Counted from the first letter of the stretch, positions 1 to 8,966 are shown. The stretch: DNA of 64,000 nt from 2-12-FULL-35-15 sp036386835 (GCA_036386835.1 DASVUX010000027.1:1-64000), one strand, 5' to 3'. A program made the numbers and translations. The notes: generated from the letters alone by a model not told the origin.

Positions 1-302
1 AGCTTGGAAATATTCCTGCTGAAGAGCATCTGGTAATCCGCGTTAAAAGTAACTGTAAATTTCCTTTGTTTAAGTAAGGTCCATTTGAACCCTGTGGTGC
101 CACCAATCCCGTTATGACTGATATTTAATGCGGGTCCGATCTGGTAGTGGATTCGGTCGGTGAGATCCATTCCCATTACAAAAGCGCCCAGCGTCCCGAA
201 AGGTGTTCTGTACCCTGCCCCGAAAGTGGCGGACACAGGCATCTGAGCAAGGGTATTCAGAGCTGATAGGAGCAATATAAAAAGAAGTGCCTTCCTGGCC
301 AT
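1..302 (-). CDS. Outer-membrane/secreted protein, N-terminal part (cut by window edge)
   Basis: The reverse strand is open from an ATG at 302 to the window edge, giving 100 residues. It begins with a basic tip (MARKA), a hydrophobic stretch and a likely signal-peptidase site after LNTLAQ. The mature part alternates polar and hydrophobic residues with many glycines and aromatics (TFGAGYRTPFG, FVMGMDLTDRIHYQIG, TVTFNADYQMLF), the look of outer-membrane beta-barrel strands. It lies downstream of pntB on the same strand, with a 75 bp gap. No family can be named from this fragment. Export is well supported; the barrel fold is inferred from strand periodicity only. Confidence 0.6.
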   Translation of the reverse strand, partial: MARKALLFILLLSALNTLAQMPVSATFGAGYRTPFGTLGAFVMGMDLTDRIHYQIGPALNISHNGIGGTTGFKWTLLKQRKFTVTFNADYQMLFSRNISK

Positions 303-377
303 AATAATTGAACAGGGGTTCTGTGTCCCTGTGATTTGATTAAAAAGAAATAGAAGAGTCTTCCGAAAGTCTTTAAT

Positions 378-1772
378 CTAAGCCTTTAAAAACCCTAATA
401 TCTTCTCCACGCTGTCCTTGGCATCCCCGTAAAGCATCTCCGAATTTGACTTATAAAACAAAGGGTTATCTTCACCTGAGTAACCGGCTGACATAGAACG
501 CTTCATGATTATTACTTTCTCCGCTTTCCATACTTCTATTACAGGCATCCCGTAAATAGAGCTGGCAGGGTCGTCCTGGGCACTTGGGTTAACAACATCA
601 TTGGCGCCAATGACCATCACGACATCAGTATCAGGCATGTCGTCATTGATCTCGTCCATTTCCAATACAATATCATAAGGCACATGGGCCTCAGCTAATA
701 ATACATTCATATGGCCTGGTAAACGGCCGGCAACAGGGTGAATCGCGAAACGTACATTCTTGCCGGCTTTTCGCAATGTCTGCACCATGTCAAAAATTGG
801 GTATTGCGCTTTGGCAACAGCCATACCGTAACCTGGTACGATCACAACAGACTTGGCTTCTTTTAATAAACCTGCTACTTCTTCATGATTTAATGAAGTA
901 ACTTCCCCTTCAATAACCTTCGCTTCTCCCTTGGCAGGCGCGTTTCCGAAACCTCCTAAAATGACAGAGAAGAAAGAACGGTTCATTGCCTTGCACATAT
1001 GAATGGAAAGAATGGCACCTGAGCTTCCGACCAATGCACCGGTAACGATCAGCAAGTCGTTGCCCAGCATAAATCCTGCTGCAGAAGCGGCCCAGCCTGA
1101 ATAGGAGTTGAGCATACTTACTACCACCGGCATGTCCCCGCCACCGATTGCCATAACCAGCATGACCCCAATGAAACAAGCGATTGCCGTCATGATGATC
1201 AGGTAAAGCATTCCATCCGTACCATGCTCACGGGCAAACAAAACACCCAAAACGATGCAAATAATCAATAAGATGATATTCACTGCGTGCCTGCCGGGAT
1301 ACAATAATGCTTTACTGCGGACCTTACCCTCTAATTTTCCCCAGGCAATGATAGAGCCTGTAAAGGTTATCGCTCCAATAAAAATCCCGATATAAACTTC
1401 CGTTAAATGGATGATATGTGCCGCACCTTCAAGGCCCTGTGTTTTTGGATCGAGGTAGGATCCGAATCCAACCAGCACGGCTGCTAATCCCACAAAACTG
1501 TGTAAGATCGCCACAAGCTGGGGCATGGCGGTCATCTCTACTTTCCGTGCAAGCATCAAACCTATTATGGACGCGATCGCAATTGCTGCAATGATGTAAA
1601 CTTGTCCGGATACACCTTCACCAAGGACTGTCGCCAAAATAGCTATTGCCATCCCTATAATGCCATAAAACACACCGCGCTTTGCAGATTCTTGTGAGGA
1701 GAGGCCTCCTAAGCTTAAAATGAACAGGATGCTTGCAAATAAATAAGCTGCTGTTTGAATTCCTATAGTCAT
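378..1772 (-). CDS. pntB: Proton-translocating NAD(P) transhydrogenase, beta subunit
   Basis: Inner-membrane enzyme that uses the proton gradient to move hydride from NADH to NADP+, supplying NADPH. The 464 residues match the usual PntB length. The first ~265 residues are a run of hydrophobic helices (domain II). From about residue 305 comes the NADP-binding domain III, with the family motifs VPGYGMAVAKAQ, HPVAGRLPGHMNVLLAEA, IGANDVVNPSA and SMSAGYSGEDNPLFY. It follows pntA by 43 bp on the same strand and is surely cotranscribed. Nothing appears missing. Identification is firm from motifs and partner gene. Confidence 0.97.
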   Translation of the reverse strand: MTIGIQTAAYLFASILFILSLGGLSSQESAKRGVFYGIIGMAIAILATVLGEGVSGQVYIIAAIAIASIIGLMLARKVEMTAMPQLVAILHSFVGLAAVLVGFGSYLDPKTQGLEGAAHIIHLTEVYIGIFIGAITFTGSIIAWGKLEGKVRSKALLYPGRHAVNIILLIICIVLGVLFAREHGTDGMLYLIIMTAIACFIGVMLVMAIGGGDMPVVVSMLNSYSGWAASAAGFMLGNDLLIVTGALVGSSGAILSIHMCKAMNRSFFSVILGGFGNAPAKGEAKVIEGEVTSLNHEEVAGLLKEAKSVVIVPGYGMAVAKAQYPIFDMVQTLRKAGKNVRFAIHPVAGRLPGHMNVLLAEAHVPYDIVLEMDEINDDMPDTDVVMVIGANDVVNPSAQDDPASSIYGMPVIEVWKAEKVIIMKRSMSAGYSGEDNPLFYKSNSEMLYGDAKDSVEKILGFLKA

Positions 1773-1815
1773 AAATATATTTTTTTTATTATCAACCGTA
1801 CGTTAGCGAAGTGTA

Positions 1816-3363
1816 TTATTTTTTAAACATGTTCAGCATGCGATATGTAACCATAAAACCGCCTACTATATTGATGCTTGCAACCAGTATGGCGATTGAA
1901 GCAAGAATAGTCATCAGGTCGGTAATATCATTTGTTGTCTGCAATAAACCTCCAACAACGATGATCCCGCTGATCGCATTGGTAACTGCCATTAAAGGCG
2001 TATGTAATGAATGCGCTACATTGGTAATAAGCTGCCAGCCAACAAACACCGCCAGGACAAACACCGTAAAGTGCTGGATGAATTCAGAGGGGGCATAGCG
2101 GCCTACCAGGAACAATAATATTCCGACAACAGCCAGGCGAATTAACATGGAAGCCGTGGCTTTTTTTGCTTTTTCAGCGTCAGATATTTTTATTTCTTCC
2201 GCTGAAGGCGCAGTTGCTTTTTTAACGCCTCCGCCGGCGGTTGGACTCACAGGAAGCGGTGCAGGCGGCCAGTTGATCTTGCCGTTGTAAGTAACCATTG
2301 CTCTTGATACAACGGCATCTTCCATATCAATTTTCCATTTTTCAGCCTTACCCATGTCATCGAGCAAATGGCATAAGTTGTTACCGTAAAGCTGTGATGC
2401 CTGGTGCGGCAATTGATTTAATTTTCCAACAATGGTCACACCATTAGGTGTTGTATATATTTCTTCGTTTTTAGTATATGCACAGTTACCGCCTGTTGAT
2501 GCGGCAAGGTCGACAATTACGGAACCCGGTTTCATTGCATCGACATGATAATCCAGGATTAATTTCGGAGCGGGTCTCCCGGGAATCTGTGCGGTAGTTA
2601 TAATTATATCAACTTCTTTTGCCTGTTCCAGGAATAATTTCATTTCAGCTTCAATGAACTCTTTACTCATTTCTTTCGAGTAGCCTGATGATGTTGCACC
2701 GTCCTCTTCAATATCAACAGTGAGGAATGAAGCGCCCATTGATTCGATCTGCTCTGCTACTTCCTTGCGTGTATCGAAGGCACGGACAATCGCCCCTAAA
2801 GAGTTTGCCGCGCCAATTGCAGCAAGACCGGCAACACCGGCACCGATAACAAGGACTTTGGCTGGCTCCACTTTACCTGCAGCAGTAATTTGCCCGTTCA
2901 GGAACCTTCCGAAATGATATGAGCCTTCAATAACCGCCCTGTATCCTGCAATGTTTGCCATTGATGACAAAACATCCATCTTTTGCGCCCTGGAAATACG
3001 GGGAATCGCATCCATCGCAATCGCATTCACTTTTTTATCCGCAAGCTTTTGAAGCAGGGGCTGATTTTGAGCAGGCCAGAGATAGCTAAGCATCACGAGC
3101 CCTTCTTTCATCATGTCAACCTCTTCCATTGAAGGCTCTTTTACCTTCAGTACAATGTCTGATTTGCCATATATGTCAGCCGCTGAACCAACTATTTTAG
3201 CTCCCGCTTCTTCAAATTCTTTATCGGAAAAATTAGCTTTAATTCCTGCGTTATGTTGAATATAAACTTCAAATCCTTGCTTTTGCAATCGTTTGACAGT
3301 TTTTGGAGTTGCAGCAACTCTTAACTCGTTCGGGAAAATTTCCGATGGAATGCCTACCTTCAT
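1816..3363 (-). CDS. pntA: Proton-translocating NAD(P) transhydrogenase, alpha subunit (fused form)
   Basis: The 515-residue alpha subunit carries the NAD-binding domain I and, at the C terminus, membrane helices of domain II. The fusion is like E. coli PntA and unlike split PntAA/PntAB systems. Residues 1-140 are the alanine-dehydrogenase/PNT N-terminal fold (MKVGIPSEIFPNELRVAATP). The nucleotide-binding loop GAGVAGLAAIGAANSLGA lies near residue 173, and ITTAQIPGRPAPKLI near 255. After a Pro/Ala linker near 370-390, about four hydrophobic helices fill residues ~410-515. It is the first gene of the pntAB pair. The 150 bp upstream show no clear -7 box. Confidence 0.97.
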   Translation of the reverse strand: MKVGIPSEIFPNELRVAATPKTVKRLQKQGFEVYIQHNAGIKANFSDKEFEEAGAKIVGSAADIYGKSDIVLKVKEPSMEEVDMMKEGLVMLSYLWPAQNQPLLQKLADKKVNAIAMDAIPRISRAQKMDVLSSMANIAGYRAVIEGSYHFGRFLNGQITAAGKVEPAKVLVIGAGVAGLAAIGAANSLGAIVRAFDTRKEVAEQIESMGASFLTVDIEEDGATSSGYSKEMSKEFIEAEMKLFLEQAKEVDIIITTAQIPGRPAPKLILDYHVDAMKPGSVIVDLAASTGGNCAYTKNEEIYTTPNGVTIVGKLNQLPHQASQLYGNNLCHLLDDMGKAEKWKIDMEDAVVSRAMVTYNGKINWPPAPLPVSPTAGGGVKKATAPSAEEIKISDAEKAKKATASMLIRLAVVGILLFLVGRYAPSEFIQHFTVFVLAVFVGWQLITNVAHSLHTPLMAVTNAISGIIVVGGLLQTTNDITDLMTILASIAILVASINIVGGFMVTYRMLNMFKK

Positions 3364-3514
3364 AATTAAACTATATTAAGTTTACTTGTCTTTTTAAGAA
3401 CAAAATTTTGCGTCCCGAAAGTAGTAAAAATAATGGTAATTGACCAAAAGGATGGCGGGAAATCGGAAGGAGGCTCCAGGGACGGGTAAATCATGCGTTC
3501 CAAACCTACACAGG

Positions 3515-4408
3515 TCAGGGTTTTCTTAATTTCAGGGCAATATCAGGATAGTCTGTAATCAGACCATCCACTCCCATCTCCATGAGTTTTTTCATGTCAG
3601 CTTCCCTGTTGACTGTCCAGGGATATATTTTGCAGCCATGCTCATGCACCTGCTTCACTGTATGTTCCTTTGTGAGCTTTAATGCAGGGTTATACATATA
3701 CGGTGTAAACCCCAGCTTCCTGATGTTGTGTTCCACGGAACCGGTATTTGCAATAAGAAGCCCAAGCCTCAGTTCCGGTTCAAGCCTGTGCATTGCCTGG
3801 AGGCTCCTGATGTCGAAGCTCTGCACGAGGATCCTGTCATTAATACCGGATTCTTTAAGGACCGCATGCAGCAGTTCGGCAATGCGTTTAGGCTCCGGAT
3901 GCCATTTCCCGTCTCCGATCTTCCCGCTCTTGATCTCGATATTATAGGTTGTCAAAGGCAGACCGTTGTCGCTGCAGAACTGATCAATGGCCCTGATAAC
4001 CTCGCTTAACAGCGGTTTGTATTCAGGGGAAGGCTTTTGAAGAGGGAATTCCTTGTCAGGCCTGCTGCCGCAATCATATTTCCGGATCTCTGCATAATCC
4101 ATCTTATATAAGTTTCCCTGTTTCAGCGCTCTCACCCGTTCCCCGGAAGGATCCGTACAGAACCTGTAATTAAACCAGGGTTCATGCGAAACCACTACCT
4201 GTGAGTCTTTGGAAATGATCACATCCAGCTCGATGGCATCCACACCGATCTTAACAGCTTCTTTAAAGGAAGTCAGGGTGTTTTCGGGATAATACCCCCG
4301 AAACCCTCTGTGTCCGTGTATTTCAGTTCTTTTACTCAAGGTGTTTTTCCCGGGCTTACCATAAAATGTGAATAGTATAAAGATCCCGATCAGGAGGTAT
4401 TTAAACAT
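3515..4408 (-). CDS. Glycerophosphodiester phosphodiesterase, exported
   Basis: 297 residues. A hydrophobic N terminus (LLIGIFILFTF) acts as signal peptide or anchor, so the enzyme is likely periplasmic. The GDPD signature follows: HGHRGFRGYYPENT with the catalytic HRG, then the metal ligands in AIELDVIISKD and the second catalytic His in VVVSHEP. Further core motifs are YNIEIKSG, VQSFD, and the C-terminal VNREADMKKLMEMGVDGLITDYPD. The reaction is hydrolysis of glycerophosphodiesters to glycerol-3-phosphate and an alcohol, salvaging phospholipid headgroups. It is transcribed away from the SGNH hydrolase gene at 4494, another likely lipid or ester hydrolase, with 85 bp between the starts. Confidence 0.93.
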   Translation of the reverse strand: MFKYLLIGIFILFTFYGKPGKNTLSKRTEIHGHRGFRGYYPENTLTSFKEAVKIGVDAIELDVIISKDSQVVVSHEPWFNYRFCTDPSGERVRALKQGNLYKMDYAEIRKYDCGSRPDKEFPLQKPSPEYKPLLSEVIRAIDQFCSDNGLPLTTYNIEIKSGKIGDGKWHPEPKRIAELLHAVLKESGINDRILVQSFDIRSLQAMHRLEPELRLGLLIANTGSVEHNIRKLGFTPYMYNPALKLTKEHTVKQVHEHGCKIYPWTVNREADMKKLMEMGVDGLITDYPDIALKLRKP

Positions 4409-4493
4409 TGCGTTCTGTCGTCATAACAAAGTACGTAAATTTAGGACAGATCTTTTAATGAGCGGTTTTCGTAAATGAAATAAATATTATTAA

Positions 4494-5159
4494 ATGAAAA
4501 GCTCCATTTTATCTGTAATTATGGTTTCAATGTTAAATGTTCCCCTCGTTGAAAAAGCACCTGCCCGGTATGTTGCGCTTGGCGATTCATATACAATCGG
4601 AACAGGTACTACAGAAGAAAATTCATGGCCGGTGCTGCTTACTGAACATCTCCGGGAGAATAAAGTTGAGGTTGAGCTGGTTGCAAATCCGTCAAGGAAC
4701 GGTTGGACAACCCGGGATGTTATTACCAGGGAACTTCCTGTATTCGAAAGTTCAAAAGCTACTTTTGTAACATTACTGATTGGGGTTAACGATTGGGTAC
4801 AGGGAGTGGATGCCGGAACTTTTCAAAAGAACCTGGTCTCTATAATTGAGAAAGTACAGGCGAAACTCCCGGTTAAATCAAATCTTGTATTGATTACGAT
4901 CCCTGATTTTGGCGTTACCGAAACCGGGGCCAGGTACAGCGGGGGAAGAAACATCTCCGAAGGAATAGCCACGTTCAATAAAATAATTATTGCAGAAGCG
5001 AACAAAAGGAATTTAAAAACAGTGGATCTGTTCCTGGTTTCAAAAGAGATGGGAAAAGATCGTTCCCTCGTTGCCGCTGACGGGCTCCATCCTTCTTCAA
5101 AGGAATATGCGGTTTGGGAAAAGCTGATCTATCCTGTTGTTTACGAGCTGCTCAAATAG
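4494..5159 (+). CDS. SGNH/GDSL-type hydrolase, exported
   Basis: 221 residues of the SGNH hydrolase fold. Block I is VALGDSYTIGTG with the nucleophile Ser, block II includes NPSRNGWTTRD, block III is IGVNDWVQG, and block V is DGLHPSSKEY with the catalytic Asp and His. A short hydrophobic N terminus (SILSVIMVSMLNVPLV) suggests export. The family includes esterases, lipases, thioesterases and carbohydrate deacetylases; the substrate cannot be told from sequence. It is divergent from the glycerophosphodiesterase gene. The ATG at 4494 is the natural start because it directly precedes the signal-like segment. Confidence 0.88.
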   Translation: MKSSILSVIMVSMLNVPLVEKAPARYVALGDSYTIGTGTTEENSWPVLLTEHLRENKVEVELVANPSRNGWTTRDVITRELPVFESSKATFVTLLIGVNDWVQGVDAGTFQKNLVSIIEKVQAKLPVKSNLVLITIPDFGVTETGARYSGGRNISEGIATFNKIIIAEANKRNLKTVDLFLVSKEMGKDRSLVAADGLHPSSKEYAVWEKLIYPVVYELLK

Positions 5160-5196
5160 TTGTGTAAAAGGGATCTATTGCGGGATAATTTGAGAG

Positions 5197-5217
5197 ATAC
5201 CGTGTCGGGCACGGTAT
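5197..5217. other. Short perfect hairpin
   Basis: ATACCGTG and CACGGTAT form an 8 bp perfect stem around a 5-base loop, 38 bp after the SGNH hydrolase stop. No T-run follows on either strand, so an intrinsic terminator is not supported. It may stabilise an mRNA end or bind a protein. Confidence 0.35.
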
Positions 5218-5286
5218 GATGCAAACCAGGAATTAAATTGAAAAATATTAAAAGCGGTAAACCTGAGGCTCAACACGAATTTTGCT

Positions 5287-5294
5287 TATTTTTG
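5287..5294 (+). promoter_or_regulatory. Bacteroidetes -7 box TATTTTTG right before the start codon
   Basis: Perfect match to TAnnTTTG. Its last G is only four bases from the ATG of the cysteine-cluster protein gene. If used, transcription would begin at or next to the ATG and the mRNA would be leaderless. No good -33 box is seen. Confidence 0.4.
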
Positions 5295-5298
5295 CAGA

Positions 5299-5787
5299 AT
5301 GCAATTGGATTCTTTGAAGCACCTGGCGCAGAAAGCAGAGCCTTCTACAAAAAAACTCTTTGAAAGACTTAAGCGGAAAAAAAATGTTTCGCTTGATGAC
5401 CTTGTGCACCGGCTGCATGATGATGCATTTGAAAAAACAGATTGCCTCAAATGTGCAAACTGCTGCAAGACCACAAGCCCGATCTTCTATGAACGGGACA
5501 TAGACCGCATTTCAAAGCGTTTAAGAATGCGTCCTTCCGACTTCATTTCGAAATATCTTCATATTGATGAAGACAAGGATTATGTATTGAATGCAGCGCC
5601 CTGCCCGTTTTTAGATTCTGAGAATTATTGCCTCGTTTATGACGACCGGCCAACTGCTTGCCGGGAATACCCGCATACCAACAGGAAGCGCTTTCACCAG
5701 GTGCTCGATCTTACTTTGAAGAATACTGCAGTTTGCCCGGCCGTGTACGGAATAGTGGAGGAGATGAAAAAGAATTTCTCTGCTTAG
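5299..5787 (+). CDS. YkgJ-family cysteine-cluster protein
   Basis: 162 residues with the metal-binding cysteine pattern of the YkgJ/UPF0153 family. CLKCANCC comes at about residues 50-57, and CPFLDSENYCLVYDDRPTAC at about 101-120, followed by REYP. The cysteines probably hold a zinc ion or iron-sulfur cluster; the cellular role of the family is not established. No signal peptide or membrane segment, so cytoplasmic. The gene converges on the GNAT gene at 5784, the two stop codons overlapping by four bases. The ATG at 5299 gives a family-like N terminus. Confidence 0.85.
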   Translation: MQLDSLKHLAQKAEPSTKKLFERLKRKKNVSLDDLVHRLHDDAFEKTDCLKCANCCKTTSPIFYERDIDRISKRLRMRPSDFISKYLHIDEDKDYVLNAAPCPFLDSENYCLVYDDRPTACREYPHTNRKRFHQVLDLTLKNTAVCPAVYGIVEEMKKNFSA

Positions 5788-6242
5788 TTTTTTACCGGTT
5801 CTTTTTTGTAGAAATTTTCATTTTTGGTAGCCATGAAATTTTCCGGCTTTTCCAGGGTCTTGAACCCGAAGCGTTCATACAGGGTATGTGCATTTCTTGT
5901 AAACAAACAAAAAGTACGCAATTCCTGTAATTGGGCGTGTCCCAGAATACATTCCATCAGCCATTTGGAAAGGCCTTTTCCGCGGGCTTCTTCAATAACG
6001 AAAACATCAGCAAGATAAGCGAATGTGGAGTAGTCAGAGATCACTCTTGCAAAACCCACCTGGGTCCCTTTATTGTAAACACCGAAGCACAGTGAATTCT
6101 CCATCGACTTTTTAACTGTTTCTTTGGGGATCTGTTCCGCCCAATATGAACGGCTCAGGTATCCGTGGATAAAATCAAGGTCAAGCTTTGATCTGTCGGT
6201 GCTCACTGTATAATTATCTTGTGTGTATGTTTCGGTTTTCAT
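5784..6242 (-). CDS. GNAT-family N-acetyltransferase
   Basis: 152 residues of the GNAT fold. The acetyl-CoA-binding segment is ADVFVIEEARGKGLSKWLM at about residues 76-95, with the R-G-K-G-x-S loop that contacts the pyrophosphate. The C-terminal part LFTRNAHTLYERFGF is the usual alpha4-beta6-beta7 ending. The N terminus resembles small acetyltransferases that start with a YLSRSYWAEQ-like helix. The acceptor substrate is unknown. It is transcribed towards the YkgJ-family gene and may share a promoter region with nothing else. Confidence 0.87.
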   Translation of the reverse strand: MKTETYTQDNYTVSTDRSKLDLDFIHGYLSRSYWAEQIPKETVKKSMENSLCFGVYNKGTQVGFARVISDYSTFAYLADVFVIEEARGKGLSKWLMECILGHAQLQELRTFCLFTRNAHTLYERFGFKTLEKPENFMATKNENFYKKEPVKN

Positions 6243-6278
6243 TTGTTTCGATTGAGAGAGTTTATCACAGAGCTGTTC

Positions 6279-7136
6279 TTACTCTCCTGCAATTGCCATT
6301 TTTGTCCGGTCTGGGCTTATGGCTATTCGTGTGATTTTTTTAATGCCTGTAGTATTCAGGTCGATCAGGGTTTTATGATCATTTAACCCAAGTTTTACAA
6401 TATTCAGTGCAGAACCTGCCGGATAAATAATATGCTCCCCGATAAATGTATAGTCTTCATTTTCTATCATTGTAACCAAGTCATTCTTGATACTCCATCC
6501 CGGTAAATTGAAGAGGAAAAATTTGTTCTTTCCGCCTTCCGTCTTTTTAGTATAATACAAACCTGTGCCCGATTGTCTTATACACCGGCCAATTCCCCGG
6601 TCGATATATTTTACATCCTTCCCTTTGCCCAACAGCATGAGCGAAGGTGGTTCCGTGAGAGTGAATACAGCGGCTTTATCATCAAGGAACCATGTGTGAT
6701 ATCCAATGGAATCCGTATGGCTGAAGAGTACGGATGGCGGCCCTCCGTGTACGGGAAATTTCCACAACCTTTGTGTACTGTCGGGTTCAACCATTACTAC
6801 AGAAACATCCTTCCCCCGGGGCATAAAAGTAGGGGAGTACTCGCTTGTTAAAGGTGTATTGCAGAACTGGCTAATCTGCTTGGTTTTCAGATCGTATTTG
6901 TAAATATCAGATTGCTTCTCATCCCGTATTGAAGTGTAAAGAATATACTTCCCGTCGGGAGAGAATGCAGGCTGATTATCATAACCCACATGGTTTGTGA
7001 TGTTAACAGGGTTACTTAAAATAATTGTGTCTCTCTCGGATTTTATATCCAGCAGCCAGATGTCGGTATCAGGGAGCTGGGCGAAAACCGGAGTGGCCAG
7101 AAGTATTGTAATTGTTATAATGATTGTTCTTTTCAT
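6279..7136 (-). CDS. Exported TolB-like beta-propeller protein
   Basis: 285 residues beginning with a clear signal peptide (MKRTIIITITILLATPVFAQ). The mature protein carries PD40/WD40-like propeller blades: NQPAFSPDGKYILYTS, the related SEYSPTFMPRGK, and a last RIAISPDRTKMAIAGE. Such periplasmic six-blade propellers usually bind other proteins or small ligands; no catalytic motif is visible. It lacks the N-terminal domain of true TolB and is not near tol-pal genes, so it should not be called TolB. Function unknown; fold assignment fairly safe. Confidence 0.75.
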   Translation of the reverse strand: MKRTIIITITILLATPVFAQLPDTDIWLLDIKSERDTIILSNPVNITNHVGYDNQPAFSPDGKYILYTSIRDEKQSDIYKYDLKTKQISQFCNTPLTSEYSPTFMPRGKDVSVVMVEPDSTQRLWKFPVHGGPPSVLFSHTDSIGYHTWFLDDKAAVFTLTEPPSLMLLGKGKDVKYIDRGIGRCIRQSGTGLYYTKKTEGGKNKFFLFNLPGWSIKNDLVTMIENEDYTFIGEHIIYPAGSALNIVKLGLNDHKTLIDLNTTGIKKITRIAISPDRTKMAIAGE

Positions 7137-7165
7137 GTTCTTAAATCTTATTGGTTATTTCGGCT

Positions 7166-7310
7166 GTTGGAATCTCATTGAAAGATTTCTCTCTCCGTTT
7201 CACTTCGTTCGAAATGACATGATGTTTGTCAATCGGCCGTTGGAATCTCATGAAAGATTTCTCACTCCGTTTCACTCGTTCGAAATGACATCTTGTTTGT
7301 CATTTCGACT
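7166..7310. repeat. Two tandem copies of a ~73 bp intergenic repeat
   Basis: Copies at 7166-7238 and 7239-7310 both start GTTGGAATCTCAT and contain GAAAGATTTCTC, CTCCGTTTCAC and GTTCGAAATGACAT. They belong to a TTCGAAATGACA family also seen at 63952-64000. The pair fills most of the 188 bp gap between the propeller gene and the PaiB-like gene. No coding potential. Confidence 0.7.
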
Positions 7311-7324
7311 GAAAGGAGAAATCT

Positions 7325-7957
7325 TTATGACTTCCGCAGGGTTTCGTAGCTAATATTCTTCTTCATCTCCTCTGCAATCTCCCGCTGTGCAGGATCCCCG
7401 CTTTTTTCAAAAGATGAAATAATATTTTGCTGTTCGTTCGTGGTTTTGTTCTGGCTTAATTTAAATTTTCCTTCGAGCCTGGTAATCTCTATTTCAAAAG
7501 CCACAATCGCTTTCAGCATGCCGTTAACATATTCCGGAGACAGGGTTTTCCATTGCTCTGTGAATTTTGTTTCAAAATTGTGAATGGTCCTTTCCATCAG
7601 GTTCCAGACACCTTTCGGATCATCAATAATCTTTGGGATCCCGTAAGCGTGAACAGCAATATAATTCCATGTTGGCACATTCTGCTGCTTCTCATAATTA
7701 GAAGGCGAAATATATGCGTGAGGACCCTGGAAAATAATAAGGACAGAATTGTTCGTAAAGCTTTGCCACTGCGGATTTGCTCTCGCCATGTGTGACACCA
7801 GAAAGATCCCGTTCTCGCGTTTTTCGATCACGAAAGGCAGGTGAGTGGCCATTGGCAGGTTGTTTACGCTGCTCACCAGGTTTGCAAAATTATGGGCATG
7901 CATAAAAGACAGCAGCTTTCCTTCATCTTCTTCACGGTAATATAGGGGAATGTACAT
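7325..7957 (-). CDS. PaiB-like FMN-binding negative transcriptional regulator family protein
   Basis: 210 residues of the PaiB family, which has an FMN-binding split-barrel fold. Diagnostic stretches are MYIPLYYREED at the N terminus, MATHLPFVIE, FLVSHMARANPQW, IFQGPHAYISPSNYE and VPTWNYIAVHAYG. Bacillus PaiB was described as a repressor of sporulation and protease genes, but most members have no known role and a flavin or FMN-linked function is possible. No helix-turn-helix is evident. It is divergent from the small secreted protein gene at 7993 with 35 bp between the starts. Confidence 0.85.
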   Translation of the reverse strand: MYIPLYYREEDEGKLLSFMHAHNFANLVSSVNNLPMATHLPFVIEKRENGIFLVSHMARANPQWQSFTNNSVLIIFQGPHAYISPSNYEKQQNVPTWNYIAVHAYGIPKIIDDPKGVWNLMERTIHNFETKFTEQWKTLSPEYVNGMLKAIVAFEIEITRLEGKFKLSQNKTTNEQQNIISSFEKSGDPAQREIAEEMKKNISYETLRKS

Positions 7958-7992
7958 GGTTTTATTATTAACTTTAAGCTAAATTACGAATT

Positions 7993-8469
7993 ATGAAGAG
8001 ATTGTTTTTTTTATTTTTACTTATATCGTCAACAGCTGCGGCACAGACGCTCACACTCAGGAAAGCTACGATGCAGACCCTTAATCACGGTGCTTCACCC
8101 ACATCATCCACAACATATAATATCCTGGTTTGCAATTGCAAAAAAGGAAGCTGGAGCATTGATTCGGTTATCAGCGTTTCTTCAGGCCAAAGTGTAAATT
8201 TCACATTATTCAAAACAGATGATCCGAAGGTACCATCGCGAAAATACCGGAAGATTGAATCATTATCGGGACTGGGAACAGGTGATTACCAGATCACGTT
8301 CAGTGTAACTAAGAATCGTGGAAGCGGCCGGCCCGGGGCTCCACAAAACACAAAGGCGGATACAACAAACATTGATGGAGGAGTGATCATTTATTATTCG
8401 ATGAAGAAAAACAAAGGACAAATGAAGATCGATGCTTTTGAAGAGCTGGAAAGAATTGATGCTCCCTGA
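7993..8469 (+). CDS. Secreted protein of unknown function
   Basis: 158 residues with a classic signal peptide (MKRLFFLFLLISSTAAAQ) and a mature part of ~140 residues that I do not recognise. It contains CNCKKGSW near residue 48, mostly beta-prone segments, and a basic Gly/Pro-rich stretch (KNRGSGRPGAPQN). It ends EELERIDAP. The stop codon abuts the stop codon of the convergent ogt gene with no base between. The signal peptide and codon usage support a real gene; family and role are unknown. Confidence 0.75.
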   Translation: MKRLFFLFLLISSTAAAQTLTLRKATMQTLNHGASPTSSTTYNILVCNCKKGSWSIDSVISVSSGQSVNFTLFKTDDPKVPSRKYRKIESLSGLGTGDYQITFSVTKNRGSGRPGAPQNTKADTTNIDGGVIIYYSMKKNKGQMKIDAFEELERIDAP

Positions 8470-8961
8470 CTAAGCGAACATTTTGGCCTGGGTCCCAACC
8501 ACCGAACCCATTTCGTGGTTCAACAGCCATTCTTTTCGCCATAAGCCGCCCCCGTAACCCGTAAGTTTTCCGTTTACCCCGATCACGCGATGACAGGGGA
8601 CTATGATAGAGATAGGATTGCTGCCGTTGGCATTCCCGACAGCCCTTGTTGCATTTGCATCACCTAAAAGCCTTGAAATATCAAGATAGGTAACCGTTTT
8701 GCCATACGGTAAAGCCGCCAGCTTCTCCCAGACCCGCTTCTGAAAGTCGGTTCCCCTGGGATTCAGTTTTAATCCGAATTCTTTTCTTAAGCCTTTAAAA
8801 TATTCTTCAAGCTGAAGGTGACATTCTTTTAATGTCGGATGGATCTTCGTGGAAGCTTCCCTTTTCTCATCAACAAAGTAAAGTGTTGCAATCCCCTCTC
8901 CATTGCCGCTGATTTCAATCAGTCCGATCGGTGAGGAGTAGTATGCGTAGTGGAGATCCAT
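8470..8961 (-). CDS. ogt: Methylated-DNA-[protein]-cysteine S-methyltransferase
   Basis: 163 residues. DNA-repair protein that removes O6-methyl (or larger alkyl) groups from guanine, transferring them irreversibly to its own cysteine. The active-site motif IIVPCHRVIG is intact at about residues 127-136, preceded by the DNA-binding FQKRVWEKLAALPYGKTVTY and ARAVGNANGSNP, and followed by LTGYGGGLWRKEWLLNHE. The short N-terminal domain and lack of an AraC/Ada domain make it the Ogt type. A perfect -7 box lies five bases before the ATG. Confidence 0.95.
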   Translation of the reverse strand: MDLHYAYYSSPIGLIEISGNGEGIATLYFVDEKREASTKIHPTLKECHLQLEEYFKGLRKEFGLKLNPRGTDFQKRVWEKLAALPYGKTVTYLDISRLLGDANATRAVGNANGSNPISIIVPCHRVIGVNGKLTGYGGGLWRKEWLLNHEMGSVVGTQAKMFA

Positions 8962-8966
8962 TAGTA

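Noticed and set aside
5197..5217. Terminator after the SGNH hydrolase gene.
   Set aside because: The hairpin is perfect but has no T-run on either strand.
6279..7136. Calling the exported propeller TolB.
   Set aside because: It is too short, lacks the TolB N-terminal domain and is not near tolA, tolQ, tolR or pal.
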